DNA of 13,975 bases from positions 1 to 13,975 of the forward strand of contig CAXYVC010000066.1 in assembly GCA_964292295.1 (NCBI GenBank), written 5' to 3'. The notes under the pieces are model-generated. The model was not told where the DNA came from. It was given only the letters and a program-made list of their open reading frames with translations, and did not search any database. Positions 1-8,414 of the stretch are shown one piece after another. Position 1 is the first letter of the stretch, and each line of letters opens with the position of its first letter. The translations under genes and the position numbers were made by a program. This DNA is from CAXYVC01 sp964292295. GTDB taxonomy: Bacteria > Acidobacteriota > Holophagae > Holophagales > Holophagaceae.

Positions 1-173
1 GCCACCTCACCCCCGCCCTGGCCGCCCGGGAACTGAAGAAGCTCGTGCGGGACGTGCCCGTGGCCCTCTGCCACCTGAGTCCCGGCGACCGGGCGCGCCT
101 GCTGCCCGAGATCGAGGCCATGGGGGACGCGCGGGTGAGCCTGCTGCGCCAGGACGCGCGCTTTCGGTGGTGA
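1..173 (+). CDS. C-terminal end of a probable metallo-beta-lactamase-fold hydrolase (partial)
   Basis: An open frame enters from the left edge (codons from base 3) and ends at TGA 171-173, leaving 56 visible residues. The start and any metal-binding motifs lie outside the window. The visible tail begins HLTP, has a central stretch ending in LCHLSPGDR, and finishes with an LLRQD..FRW-like strand. This resembles the C-terminus of MBL-fold proteins annotated as class II-like 3',5'-cyclic-nucleotide phosphodiesterases, where a His-Leu-Thr/Lys-Pro segment follows a helix. That family assignment is from memory of the pattern, because no catalytic residues are visible. Codon usage and GC match the neighbours, so I take it as a real coding end. 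It could be another alpha/beta hydrolase tail. It is followed after 66 bases by the beta-barrel gene, which seems to have its own promoter. Confidence 0.5.
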   Translation, partial: HLTPALAARELKKLVRDVPVALCHLSPGDRARLLPEIEAMGDARVSLLRQDARFRW

Positions 174-177
174 GGGC

Positions 178-206
178 TTGGCGCACGAGGCTCCCCGTGC
201 CATGAT
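178..206 (+). promoter_or_regulatory. Probable sigma-70-type promoter of the outer-membrane protein gene
   Basis: A TTGGCG -35-like hexamer (178-183) is separated by exactly 17 bases from a CATGAT -10-like hexamer (201-206). This puts a start site near 213 and gives a leader of about 27 bases before the ATG at 240. The same CATGAT box at the same spacing occurs in the tRNA promoter at 8271-8299, which supports it. Each hexamer matches the consensus at only four positions, so this remains a prediction. Confidence 0.45.
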
Positions 207-239
207 GGCTCCGCCCAATCGCAATCTCTGGAGGAACCC

Positions 240-821
240 ATGAAAAAACTGATGATGGCCTGCGTGCTCGTCGCCGCCCCCCTGGCCGCCCAGGACTTCG
301 AGGCCGGCGTCTTCCTGGGCCAGCAGAGCCTGGACAGCGCCAAGGTTGTGGCGGGTAAAGTCGAACCTCAGGCCAAGTTCGTGGCGGGCGCGCGCGTCGG
401 CTACAGCCTGCTGGATCTGGGCCCCGCCCTGCTCCAGGTGACGGCGGGCTACCAGCCCAAGGTGAAGTTCGAAACGGAGTTGAACGGCGTGAAGGTCGCC
501 GCCCGGGAGTACGAGCACCAGCACTACAGCGTGGGGGCCATGTTCAACTTCAAGGCCTTCGTGGCCGTGGGGGCGGGCGTGGAATACCGCTTCGAGAAGC
601 TGGAGACTCCCGCGAATGGCGACACCACCTACAGCCGTCCCTGGGCGCGGGCCAACATCGGCGTGGCCTTCCCCACGCCCCTGGTGAAGCCCTTCGTGGG
701 TCTGGAGGTGGCCATGCCTCTGGTTACAAAGAGCCAGGATGGCAGTCTTAAGTCCGAGGATATCCTCAAGGCCCAGGCCCCCAAGTTCCAGGTGGGCCTC
801 TACGCCGGCATCCGCTTCTAG
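240..821 (+). CDS. Small outer-membrane beta-barrel protein, function unknown
   Basis: The protein has 193 residues. It starts at an ATG preceded by a TGGAGG ribosome site (229-234). The N-terminus is a clear Sec signal peptide: two lysines, a hydrophobic core of about 12 residues, and a likely cleavage after Ala17 (LAA before QDFEAG). The mature part alternates polar and hydrophobic residues in short strands separated by Gly/Asn/Asp turns, and the last residue is Phe (AGIRF). That C-terminal aromatic is typical of BAM-assembled barrels. The size fits an eight-stranded barrel of the OmpA/OmpW-like or porin-family type. I do not recognise a specific family or a substrate. It is flanked by its own promoter and a hairpin terminator, so it is probably a single transcription unit. 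Function is unassigned, and localisation is inferred from the signal peptide and C-terminus. Confidence 0.85.
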   Translation: MKKLMMACVLVAAPLAAQDFEAGVFLGQQSLDSAKVVAGKVEPQAKFVAGARVGYSLLDLGPALLQVTAGYQPKVKFETELNGVKVAAREYEHQHYSVGAMFNFKAFVAVGAGVEYRFEKLETPANGDTTYSRPWARANIGVAFPTPLVKPFVGLEVAMPLVTKSQDGSLKSEDILKAQAPKFQVGLYAGIRF

Positions 822-840
822 GCGGAGGACCGGGAAGCCC

Positions 841-866
841 GAACGCCCCGCTCCGGCGGGGCGTTC
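841..866 (+). terminator. Hairpin terminator after the beta-barrel gene
   Basis: A perfect 11-base-pair stem (841-851 with 856-866) closes a TCCG tetraloop, starting 20 bases after the stop codon. No run of T follows, so termination efficiency is uncertain, but position and stability fit an end-of-gene structure. It lies just before the ribosome site of the CorA-family gene. Confidence 0.6.
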
Positions 867-903
867 CGCATCCAGGATGAAGGGGAAACCTCAGGGAGGC
901 GCC

Positions 904-1878
904 ATGGCCATCACCCTCTGGATCCGCACCAGCGAGGCGCTCCGCCGGGAGGAGGGCGCCGCGGCCCTGGAGCAGGCGCTGGCCGCGGAGGGAGGCACGG
1001 TCTGGCTGGACCTCGAGATGGAGGATCTGCCGGAGCTGGAACCCTTTCGTCGCCTGCTGCCGGGGCATCCCCTGAACTGGGAGGACGCGGGCAAGCCGGG
1101 GCAGCGCCCCAAGCTGGAGGACCACGGGGACCACCTCTTCCTGATCGTGCGGGGGCTCGACACGCGGCAGGCCTGGCTGGGCCAGCAGCTCCAGACGCTG
1201 CAGCTGGCGGCCTTCCTGGCGCCTCGGCTGCTGGTGACGGTGCGCAGCGGGCCCATGGAGGCCGCGGAGGAGGTCGCCTCGCGCATCGGTCGTGGGCTTC
1301 CGCCCCTCACGCAGGGGGCGGACGCGGTGCTGCACGCCCTGCTGGACGTGGTGGTGGACGCCTACGGGCCGCACATGGAGCGCTGGGAGGACGAGGTGGA
1401 GCGCCTGGATCGGGAGGCCCTGCGCAACCCGAAGGCGGCGGTGCTGGCCAGGATCCTCTCCATCCGCAAGCACATGGTCAAGCTGCGGCGCCTGGCGGCG
1501 GGCCAGGCGGAGATCCTGGCCGAGCTCAGCCGCGGCCGGGAGGGGCTCATCCAGCCCGCGCGGCGCCTCTACTTCAAGGACGTGCACGACCACCTGGTGC
1601 ACGTCCTGGAGGTGGCGGACAGCCTGCGGGACGCGGTCTCCATCGCGGTGGACATCTACCTGAACAGCGTGAACAACCGCCTGAACCTGATCATGAAGTG
1701 GCTCACGGTGATGAGCGCCATCATGCTGCCCCTCACGCTCATCACGGGCGTCTTCGGCATGAACTTCGCGCACATGCCGGGCCTCCAGCATCCCCAGGGC
1801 TTCGCCTGGACCATGGGCGGCATGTTCGGGCTTGCCCTGGCCCTCCTGCTCCTCTTCCGGCGGCTGAAGCTCCTGTAA
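904..1878 (+). CDS. corA: CorA-family divalent metal ion transporter
   Basis: The protein has 324 residues, close to the usual size of CorA/ZntB proteins. It is an inner-membrane channel that moves Mg2+ or other divalent cations as a pentamer. The N-terminal two thirds is a soluble alpha/beta domain. It is followed by a long helical stalk rich in charged residues (about 150-260), then TM1 (about 265-284) and TM2 (about 303-318). The signature GMN is at 285-287 in the context FGMNFAHMPGL, matching the CorA-type periplasmic loop more than that of E. coli ZntB. The tail is basic (RRLKLL), as expected for a cytoplasmic C-terminus. I chose the ATG at 904 because AGGGAGG (893-899) sits just upstream. 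An in-frame ATG at 877 lacks such a site, and the frame stays open back into the previous gene. Whether it carries Mg2+, Zn2+, Co2+ or Ni2+ cannot be told from sequence. Confidence 0.9.
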   Translation: MAITLWIRTSEALRREEGAAALEQALAAEGGTVWLDLEMEDLPELEPFRRLLPGHPLNWEDAGKPGQRPKLEDHGDHLFLIVRGLDTRQAWLGQQLQTLQLAAFLAPRLLVTVRSGPMEAAEEVASRIGRGLPPLTQGADAVLHALLDVVVDAYGPHMERWEDEVERLDREALRNPKAAVLARILSIRKHMVKLRRLAAGQAEILAELSRGREGLIQPARRLYFKDVHDHLVHVLEVADSLRDAVSIAVDIYLNSVNNRLNLIMKWLTVMSAIMLPLTLITGVFGMNFAHMPGLQHPQGFAWTMGGMFGLALALLLLFRRLKLL

Positions 1879-1881
1879 GCG

Positions 1882-1907
1882 CGAGGCCCCCGCGTGCGGG
1901 GGCCTCG
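1882..1907. terminator. Shared hairpin between convergent corA and atpC
   Basis: An 11-base-pair perfect GC-rich stem (1882-1892 with 1897-1907) closes a CGTG loop. It starts four bases after the corA stop and lies about 20 bases from the atpC stop on the other strand. Being symmetrical, it could act in both directions. Neither side carries a T-run, so it may instead protect 3' ends or need Rho. Confidence 0.6.
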
Positions 1908-1926
1908 GGGCGGGCGGCCTGGGAGG

Positions 1927-2331
1927 TCAGGACCCTAGGACCTGCAGGCGCAGGGTGGTGGCGTCCAGCAGGACCTGGGCCTCCCGCAGGGCCTCCGGAT
2001 CCTTGGCCTCGCGGAGGAGCTGCAGGGCCCGCGCCTTGTCTCCCTGGAGCCGGGCGGGGTCGAGCGACTCCGGCGTGTCCGCCTCCCGGGCGAGGATGGT
2101 GACGTGGTCCGGCCCCACCTCGGCGAAGCCGCCGAAGATGGCGAGGCGGTGGGGCTTCGCCTCCCGCGTGTAGGTCAGGAGGCCGTCCCCCAGCGGGGTC
2201 ATCACCGGCGTGTGGTCGGGCAGGATGCCGTAGGTGCCGCGGTGGAGGGTGGGGAACTGCACGTCGGAGGCGCGGGTCGCCAGGACCTTGCGCTCGGGCG
2301 TCAGCACCTCGAGGAGGATGGGATCAGCCAT
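1927..2331 (-). CDS. atpC: ATP synthase F1 epsilon subunit
   Basis: The 134-residue protein has the normal epsilon length. The N-terminal beta-sandwich (about 3-85) contains the family pattern of a Gly-Ile-Leu-Pro-Asp-His-Thr-Pro stretch (35-42) followed by GDGLLTY, and a Gly-Gly-Phe-Ala segment (67-70). The C-terminal part (about 88-134) is the helical hairpin that can inhibit hydrolysis. In the complex it sits on the central stalk with gamma and contacts the c-ring. The gene is last in the operon. Its ATG lies 11 bases after the atpD stop, and the AGGAGC ribosome site overlaps the atpD stop codon, implying translational coupling. The open frame extends far upstream through atpD but that is a shadow; homology begins at this Met (MADPILLEVLTPE). 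Confidence 0.95.
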   Translation of the reverse strand: MADPILLEVLTPERKVLATRASDVQFPTLHRGTYGILPDHTPVMTPLGDGLLTYTREAKPHRLAIFGGFAEVGPDHVTILAREADTPESLDPARLQGDKARALQLLREAKDPEALREAQVLLDATTLRLQVLGS

Positions 2332-2342
2332 GGGCTCTGCTC

Positions 2343-3782
2343 CTAGGCCTCGGCGCCCAGCTTCTTGGCCTTCTCCGCCGCGTCCTCGATGGTGCCGACC
2401 ATGTAGAAGGCCTGCTCCGGCAGGTGGTCCCACTTGCCTTCGCAGATCTCCTTGAAGCTGCGGATGGTGTCCTCGAGCTTCACGTAGACGCCGGGGATGC
2501 CGCTGAACTTCTCGGCCACGTGCACGGGCTGGGAGAGGAACTTCTGGATCTTGCGGGCGCGGCTCACGGTCATCTTGTCCTCCTCCGAGAGCTCGTCCAT
2601 GCCCAGGATGGCGATGATGTCCTGGAGCTCCTTGTACTTCTGGAGGATGGCCTTCACGCGCATGGCCACGCCGTAGTGCTCCTGACCCAGGATGTTGGGA
2701 TCCATCAGGCGGCTGGTCGAGGTGAGGGGATCCACGGCCGGGTAGATGCCGATGGCGGTGAGGTCGCGGCTCAGGTTCGTGGTGGCGTCCAGGTGGGCGA
2801 AGGTGGTGGCCGGCGCGGGGTCCGTGTAGTCGTCCGCGGGCACGTACACCGCCTGCACGGAGGTGATGGAGCCCTTCTTGGTGGAGGTGATGCGCTCCTG
2901 CATCTCGCCCATCTCGGTGGCCAGGGTGGGCTGGTAGCCCACGGCGCTGGGCATGCGGCCCAGCAGGGCGGAGACTTCGGCGCCCGCCTGGGTGAATCGG
3001 AAGATGTTGTCGATGAAGAGCAGCACGTCCTTGCCCTCGGCGTCCCGGAAGTGCTCGGCCACCGTCAGGCCGGTGAGGGCCACGCGGGCGCGGGCGCCGG
3101 GCGGCTCGGTCATCTGGCCGTAGATCAGCGCCACCTTGGACTTGGCGTAGTCCTCCTCGTTGATGACGCCGGCCTCCTTCATCTCCACCCACAGGTCATT
3201 GCCCTCGCGGGTGCGCTCGCCCACGCCGGCGAAGACCGAGAAGCCCTGCTTCTCCACGGCGATGTTGTTGATGAGCTCCATGATCAGCACGGTCTTGCCC
3301 ACGCCGGCGCCGCCGAAGAGGCCCGTCTTGCCGCCCTTCATGTAGGGCTCCAGCAGGTCGATCACCTTGATGCCCGTCTCGAACATCTCGGCGCTGCTGC
3401 TCAGCTCGTCGAACTTCGGCGCCTCGCGGTGCATGGGCAGGAACTCGGTGGCGTCCAGGGCGCCGCACTCGTCCACCGGCTCGCCCACCACGTTGATGAT
3501 GCGGCCGAGGGTCGGGGTGCCCACGGGCACCATGATGGGCTGGCCCAGGTCCGTGACCTCCTGCCCGCGCACCATGCCGTCCGTGGGCTGCATGGAGACC
3601 GTGCGGACGCGGTTCTCGCCGAGGTGCTGCTGCACCTCCAGGGTGACCTTCAGGATGGCGCCCTGGGCGTCCTTCACCTCGGTGGTGAGGGCGTTCAGGA
3701 TCTCGGGGAGGTGGTCGTCGAACTCGACGTCCACCGCTGGCCCAACGATGGCGACGACGCGGCCTTTCTTCAGCTCGGACAT
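2343..3782 (-). CDS. atpD: ATP synthase F1 beta subunit (catalytic)
   Basis: The 479-residue protein is the catalytic subunit that makes ATP from ADP and phosphate in the alpha3beta3 head. The Walker A loop GGAGVGKT is at 157-164. The GERTREGNDL segment at 188-197 contains the catalytic glutamate (E189). The Walker B region reads DVLLFIDNIFRFTQAG, followed by the SALLGRMPSAVGYQPTL stretch and, near the C-terminus, the DELSEED motif. All residues I would expect for activity are present. The start is the ATG at 3782 after a GAGGT ribosome site. It is separated from atpG by 39 bases, the widest gap in the operon, and is followed closely by atpC. Nothing is unusual in length or content. Confidence 0.98.
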   Translation of the reverse strand: MSELKKGRVVAIVGPAVDVEFDDHLPEILNALTTEVKDAQGAILKVTLEVQQHLGENRVRTVSMQPTDGMVRGQEVTDLGQPIMVPVGTPTLGRIINVVGEPVDECGALDATEFLPMHREAPKFDELSSSAEMFETGIKVIDLLEPYMKGGKTGLFGGAGVGKTVLIMELINNIAVEKQGFSVFAGVGERTREGNDLWVEMKEAGVINEEDYAKSKVALIYGQMTEPPGARARVALTGLTVAEHFRDAEGKDVLLFIDNIFRFTQAGAEVSALLGRMPSAVGYQPTLATEMGEMQERITSTKKGSITSVQAVYVPADDYTDPAPATTFAHLDATTNLSRDLTAIGIYPAVDPLTSTSRLMDPNILGQEHYGVAMRVKAILQKYKELQDIIAILGMDELSEEDKMTVSRARKIQKFLSQPVHVAEKFSGIPGVYVKLEDTIRSFKEICEGKWDHLPEQAFYMVGTIEDAAEKAKKLGAEA

Positions 3783-3821
3783 GGGGACCTCGTGACGGGA
3801 GTGCGGAAGGGGGAAGGGACG

Positions 3822-4703
3822 TCAGGCGTTCGCGCCCGAGACCACCTCGATGATCTGGTTCGTGATGGCGGCCTGGCGGGCCTTGTTCATGTTCAGGGTG
3901 AGGGTGTCGATCATCTCGGCCGCGTTGTTCGTGGCCTTGTCCATGCTCGCCATGCGGGCCCCGTGCTCGGAGGCCGCGCTCTCCAGCAGGCAGCGCAGGA
4001 CCTCCATCTCGACGAAGCGCGGGAACAGCTCGGCCAGCACGGTCTGGGGATCGGGCTCCAGGAGGTGGGGGATCTCCTCGGCGGACGCCTCGGCGCGACG
4101 CTCGGCCTCCACCGGGAAGATGCGCTTGATCGTGGGAACCTGGGAAACGGGGCTGTGGAAGGCGTTGTAGACCACGTAGAGGGCGTCGATCTCCCCCGCG
4201 AGGTACTGGTCCATCGCCTGCCTCGCGAGCCCGCGGGCCACCTCGGGAAGGGCGGGCAGCGCCACCGCCAGGTGCTCGGTGGAGGCCTTGAGCCCGCTGC
4301 GGCGCGCCCAGTCCACGGCACGCTTGCCCACCGCATCCAGGGCCGCCAGCTCCGAGCGGCTGTCCTTCAGGAAGGCCTGCGCGGTCTTCAGCGCGTTGGC
4401 GTTGAAGCCCCCACAGAGGCCCTTGTCGCTGGCCACGAGCACCAGACGGCAGCGCCGCTCCTCCCGCGGGGCCACGAAGGCCTGGGCGAGGGTGTCGAGG
4501 GGGGCGCCGGAGGCGGGGGCCTCGAAGCGCGCCACCACGCGGCGCACGACCTCGAGCAGTCTGCCGGAGTAGGGGCGCAGGGCGAAGAGGCGCTCCTGGC
4601 TCTTCCGCAGCTTCACCGCCGAGATCATCTTCATGGCCTTGGTGACCTGCTGGGTGTTCTTCACCGACCGGATGCGGCGGCGAATGTCCTGGAGGCCGGC
4701 CAT
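3822..4703 (-). CDS. atpG: ATP synthase F1 gamma subunit
   Basis: The 293-residue protein is the rotor shaft of F1. The N-terminal helix starts MAGLQDIRRRI and continues through the conserved VTKAMKMISAVKLRK stretch. The C-terminal helix ends with the family signature NKARQAAITNQIIEVVSGA. These two form the coiled coil inside the alpha3beta3 ring, and the middle part is a Rossmann-like domain with a conserved LCGGFN stretch. The ATG lies only four bases after the atpA stop codon, with a modest GGAG site inside the end of atpA. Translation is therefore probably coupled to atpA. Confidence 0.97.
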   Translation of the reverse strand: MAGLQDIRRRIRSVKNTQQVTKAMKMISAVKLRKSQERLFALRPYSGRLLEVVRRVVARFEAPASGAPLDTLAQAFVAPREERRCRLVLVASDKGLCGGFNANALKTAQAFLKDSRSELAALDAVGKRAVDWARRSGLKASTEHLAVALPALPEVARGLARQAMDQYLAGEIDALYVVYNAFHSPVSQVPTIKRIFPVEAERRAEASAEEIPHLLEPDPQTVLAELFPRFVEMEVLRCLLESAASEHGARMASMDKATNNAAEMIDTLTLNMNKARQAAITNQIIEVVSGANA

Positions 4704-4707
4704 GGCT

Positions 4708-6282
<1,575 letters not shown>

Positions 6283-6309
6283 GAAGTCCTCCGAGAGAGG
6301 GCGGAATGG

Positions 6310-6852
6310 TTAGGCGGAGAGGAGGCGCCCCTGGAGCTGGCGGAGTCGGCCCAGGAGGGTGGCGTCGTAGATGGTGCTGCCCAGCTGGACCTTGATTCCG
6401 CCGAGGAGGCGGGGATCCAGGTTCCAGCGCAGGCGCACGGTGCGTCCCGTGCGGCGGGCGAGGGTGGCCTGCAGGGTCTGACGCTGGAGGTCCGTGAGGG
6501 CGTGGGCGGTGGAGACGCGCGCCTCCACCACGCCGGTGCGCGCGTCCACGAGCTCGCCGTAGGCCTCCACGATCTCCTGGAGCAGGGACAGGCGCGCGGC
6601 CTGGGTCACCACGCGGAAGAAGCGGCGCAGGGTGGTGCCGGCGCCGGCCCGCTCCAGCACGGCGTCAAAGGCGTCCGCCCGCTTCGCGGGGGCGATCAGG
6701 GGGAAGTGGACCAGGCGGGCCAGGTCCGCATGGGCGGACACCAAGCCGGCGAGCTGCACGAGCTCGGCCTGGATCTGGGAGAGGGTTCCCTCCCCGGCGG
6801 CGATGTCCACGAGCGCCTTGGCGTAGCGCCGCGCGACGAGGCGGTTGCTCAC
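6310..6852 (-). CDS. atpH: ATP synthase F1 delta subunit (OSCP)
   Basis: The 180-residue protein links the top of the F1 head to the b-type peripheral stalk. The N-terminal helical bundle has the family start RLVARRYAKALVDIA, and the C-terminal part ends with the conserved LLGGIKVQLGSTIYDATLLGRL segment. The start codon is GTG at 6850-6852. It overlaps the TGA of the upstream b gene in a GTGA arrangement (6849-6852). A GGGAGG ribosome site (6859-6864) lies six bases upstream, inside atpF. The overlap implies coupled translation of b and delta, which assemble together in the stator. Confidence 0.95.
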   Translation of the reverse strand: MSNRLVARRYAKALVDIAAGEGTLSQIQAELVQLAGLVSAHADLARLVHFPLIAPAKRADAFDAVLERAGAGTTLRRFFRVVTQAARLSLLQEIVEAYGELVDARTGVVEARVSTAHALTDLQRQTLQATLARRTGRTVRLRWNLDPRLLGGIKVQLGSTIYDATLLGRLRQLQGRLLSA

Positions 6853-7577
6853 TTCGCACCTCCCACCTGGCCGATGGCCTGGTCGATCACGCGGGCGGCG
6901 ACGGGGCCCTGCACCTCGGCCTCCAGGCGCCGGGCGGCGCCCTCCACGGCCAGCCGCGCCACGAGGGCCCGCAGGTCCTGCTCCGCCTGGCGGCGCTGGG
7001 CCTCGATGTCGGTGCGGGCCTGGGCCATCAAAGCCTCGGCCTCGGCGCGGGCGGCCTCCACGATGCGCTGGCGCTCCGCCTCGGCCTCGCGCTCGGCCCT
7101 GGCCATGATGTCGGCGAGCTCCTGCTCGAGGCCGGCCATGCGAGCCTCCAGCTCGCGGACCTGCGCCTCGCCCTCGGCCTTGTCCCTGCCCGCCTGGTCC
7201 AGGGCCTCTTTCAGCTCCCGGGTGCGGGCGCGGAAGGCGGCGGCCAGGGCGCCCTTGAGCAGGAAGAAGAGGAGCCCGGCGAAGAGGAGGAAGTTGAAGA
7301 GCTTGACGAGGAACTGTCCGGTCGTGCCCAGCTCCAGTCCGAAGAGCTTCACGGCCGGGCCGTGGTGGCCCTGCGTGGCGTGGCCGGCCTGCGCCTCGCC
7401 GTGCCCGGCGGGGGCTTCGTGGGGCTGGGGGGCCTCGGCCTGGGCGTGCTCCGGGGCCTGGGCGTGCTCCGGGGCGTGGCCGGCCTGGGCCGTGGGGGCG
7501 TGGGCTTGGGCGCGCAGGGCCACGGGGCCCACGAGCGCGGCGGCAAGGGCGAGGGAGGCGAGGCGGAGCTTCGACAC
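6849..7577 (-). CDS. atpF: ATP synthase Fo b subunit with signal peptide and His-rich periplasmic extension
   Basis: The protein has 242 residues, well above the usual 156-170 for b. The last 155 or so are standard: one membrane helix (about 87-108, VKLFNFLLFAGLLFFLL core) and then a long charged Ala/Glu/Arg-rich coiled coil that forms the peripheral stalk to delta. The first 25 residues look like a Sec signal peptide (MSKLRL, hydrophobic Ala/Leu core, cleavage around LRAQA). Residues 26-74 are a low-complexity Ala/His/Pro/Gln/Glu/Gly linker with nine histidines and a duplicated APEHAQ unit, predicted to face the periplasm. The start is the GTG at 7577, one base after the b' stop, with only a weak AGCAGG upstream, so reinitiation is likely. 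The frame is open further upstream inside b', but signal-peptide character and position favour this start. Signal-bearing b subunits occur in some other phyla; cleavage here is inferred. Confidence 0.88.
   Translation of the reverse strand: MSKLRLASLALAAALVGPVALRAQAHAPTAQAGHAPEHAQAPEHAQAEAPQPHEAPAGHGEAQAGHATQGHHGPAVKLFGLELGTTGQFLVKLFNFLLFAGLLFFLLKGALAAAFRARTRELKEALDQAGRDKAEGEAQVRELEARMAGLEQELADIMARAEREAEAERQRIVEAARAEAEALMAQARTDIEAQRRQAEQDLRALVARLAVEGAARRLEAEVQGPVAARVIDQAIGQVGGAK
6859..6864 (-). promoter_or_regulatory. Ribosome binding site of atpH inside atpF
   Basis: Minus-strand GGGAGG lies six bases before the GTG start of atpH, within the last codons of atpF. It supports the GTG start and the four-base overlap of the two genes. 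Confidence 0.7.
7441..7475. repeat. Tandem 18-bp repeat inside atpF encoding APEHAQ twice
   Basis: Seventeen identical bases (7441-7457 and 7459-7475) recur with an 18-base period, encoding two consecutive six-residue units of the His-rich linker. It suggests that the periplasmic extension grows or shrinks by slippage. Confidence 0.85.
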
Positions 7578-7578
7578 G

Positions 7579-8100
7579 TCAGGCCTGCTGAAGGAGGTGG
7601 TGGACCATGGAATCGGAGAGGGCGTCGACCTGGGCCACGAGTTCGGCCCTGGCCGTCTCGTGCTGGGCCTGGAGCCGCGCGGTGGCCTCCGTCCGGAGGG
7701 CGGTGGCCTCCTCCCGCGCCTGGGCCAGGAGGCGCCCCCGCTCCTGGGAGGCGGCAGCGGCCAGGGCCTTGCGGTGCTCGAAGGCCTGCGCGCGGAGCGC
7801 ATGCAGGCGTTCCGCGTACTCGGTCTGGCGCTGCTCCACCTGGGCGCTGGCCTCGGCCTTGGCGGCACCCCCTGCGGAGAGCTCGCCTTCGCGGGCGTCC
7901 ATGAGGCGCGTGAGGGGGGCGAAGAAGCGCGCCTTCAGGAAGAGATACAGCACGGTCACGAGCAGCACGACGAAGCCGACCTGCAGCAGGTCGAGCTTCA
8001 TGGGGTCGGGCAGGGCGTCCATGAAGCCGCCGCCGGCGGGATGGGAATCGGCCACCGCACCGGTGAGTCCGGCCAACGTGGTCACGGCACGTGCGATCAC
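7579..8100 (-). CDS. atpF': ATP synthase Fo b' subunit (second b-type stator subunit)
   Basis: The 173-residue protein has a short N-terminal segment, one membrane helix (about 38-56, LLQVGFVVLLVTVLYLFL), and then a long Ala/Glu/Arg/Gln-rich coiled coil to the C-terminus. This is the layout of b and b' stalk subunits. Paired with the adjacent longer b gene it probably forms a heterodimeric stator, as in organisms with an atpF'/atpF (atpX/atpF) pair. The GTG at 8098-8100 is chosen because GGGAGGG (8104-8110) lies just upstream. Internal ATGs at 8022 and 8001 have no ribosome site, and an upstream in-frame ATG at 8166 would add an Arg/Pro-rich tail without a site. It is first in the operon, and its stop is one base from the b start. 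Which of the two is b and which b' is a convention based on order. Confidence 0.87.
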   Translation of the reverse strand: MIARAVTTLAGLTGAVADSHPAGGGFMDALPDPMKLDLLQVGFVVLLVTVLYLFLKARFFAPLTRLMDAREGELSAGGAAKAEASAQVEQRQTEYAERLHALRAQAFEHRKALAAAASQERGRLLAQAREEATALRTEATARLQAQHETARAELVAQVDALSDSMVHHLLQQA

Positions 8101-8103
8101 GGT

Positions 8104-8110
8104 CCCTCCC
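8104..8110 (-). promoter_or_regulatory. Ribosome binding site that sets the GTG start of the b' gene
   Basis: Read on the minus strand this is GGGAGGG followed by ACC and GTG. It is the only strong Shine-Dalgarno match near any possible start of the first ATP synthase gene, so it decides the start at 8100. Confidence 0.65.
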
Positions 8111-8192
8111 CTCGAGGCCATCGGTCCGGGAACCCTCGGGTGCGCGGCATCCCGCCGCATTCCCACGACTTCCGGTCCGGTTGGCGTGAGGC

Positions 8193-8198
8193 ATCATA
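8193..8198 (-). promoter_or_regulatory. Possible -10 box for the ATP synthase operon
   Basis: Minus-strand TATGAT matches the sigma-70 -10 consensus at five of six positions and would give a leader of roughly 85-90 bases before the b' start at 8100. I found no convincing -35 hexamer at 16-18 bases, so the site may be activator-dependent or wrong. The intergenic region holds no other good candidate. Confidence 0.28.
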
Positions 8199-8270
8199 GC
8201 GCCAAGAAGCCCCCGGTGGGCAGAAACACTTGGCCGAATGGACGCCTCGGCAGGGGCGCGGGAATCCTGC

Positions 8271-8299
8271 TTGACCCTTTCCTGGGCAGGTGGCATGAT
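8271..8299 (+). promoter_or_regulatory. Promoter of the tRNA-Val/tRNA-Asp unit
   Basis: TTGACC (8271-8276) and CATGAT (8294-8299) are separated by exactly 17 bases, predicting initiation about ten bases before the tRNA-Val 5' end at 8317. The -35 hexamer matches five of six consensus positions, and placement relative to the tRNA is ideal. Confidence 0.7.
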
Positions 8300-8316
8300 G
8301 ATCCTTCGCCGATGAT

Positions 8317-8392
8317 GGGCGATTAGCTCAGTCGGTAGAGCGCCTCTCTTACACGGAGGATGTCGGCGGTTCGAGCCCGTCATCGCCCACCA
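8317..8392 (+). tRNA. tRNA-Val (anticodon UAC), CCA encoded
   Basis: The 76-base cloverleaf has a perfect seven-pair acceptor stem (GGGCGAT with ATCGCCC) and a four-pair D stem (GCTC/GAGC). The anticodon arm CCTCT-CTTACAC-GGAGG has TAC at the anticodon position and one T-G pair next to the loop. The T arm carries TTCGAGC, the discriminator base is A, and the 3' CCA is genome-encoded. It reads GUA and, by wobble, other GUN valine codons. It is the first gene of a two-tRNA unit. Confidence 0.96.
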
Positions 8393-8414
8393 GAGTGCCG
8401 CTTTTGAAAACCAG

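Noticed and set aside
739..903. In-frame N-terminal extension of the CorA-family gene
   Set aside because: The extra residues are Arg/Pro/Ser-rich, overlap the beta-barrel gene and its terminator, and lack a ribosome site. The ATG at 904 has one.
2332..3192. Upstream extension of the epsilon frame inside atpD
   Set aside because: This is an out-of-frame reading of atpD; epsilon homology starts at 2331.
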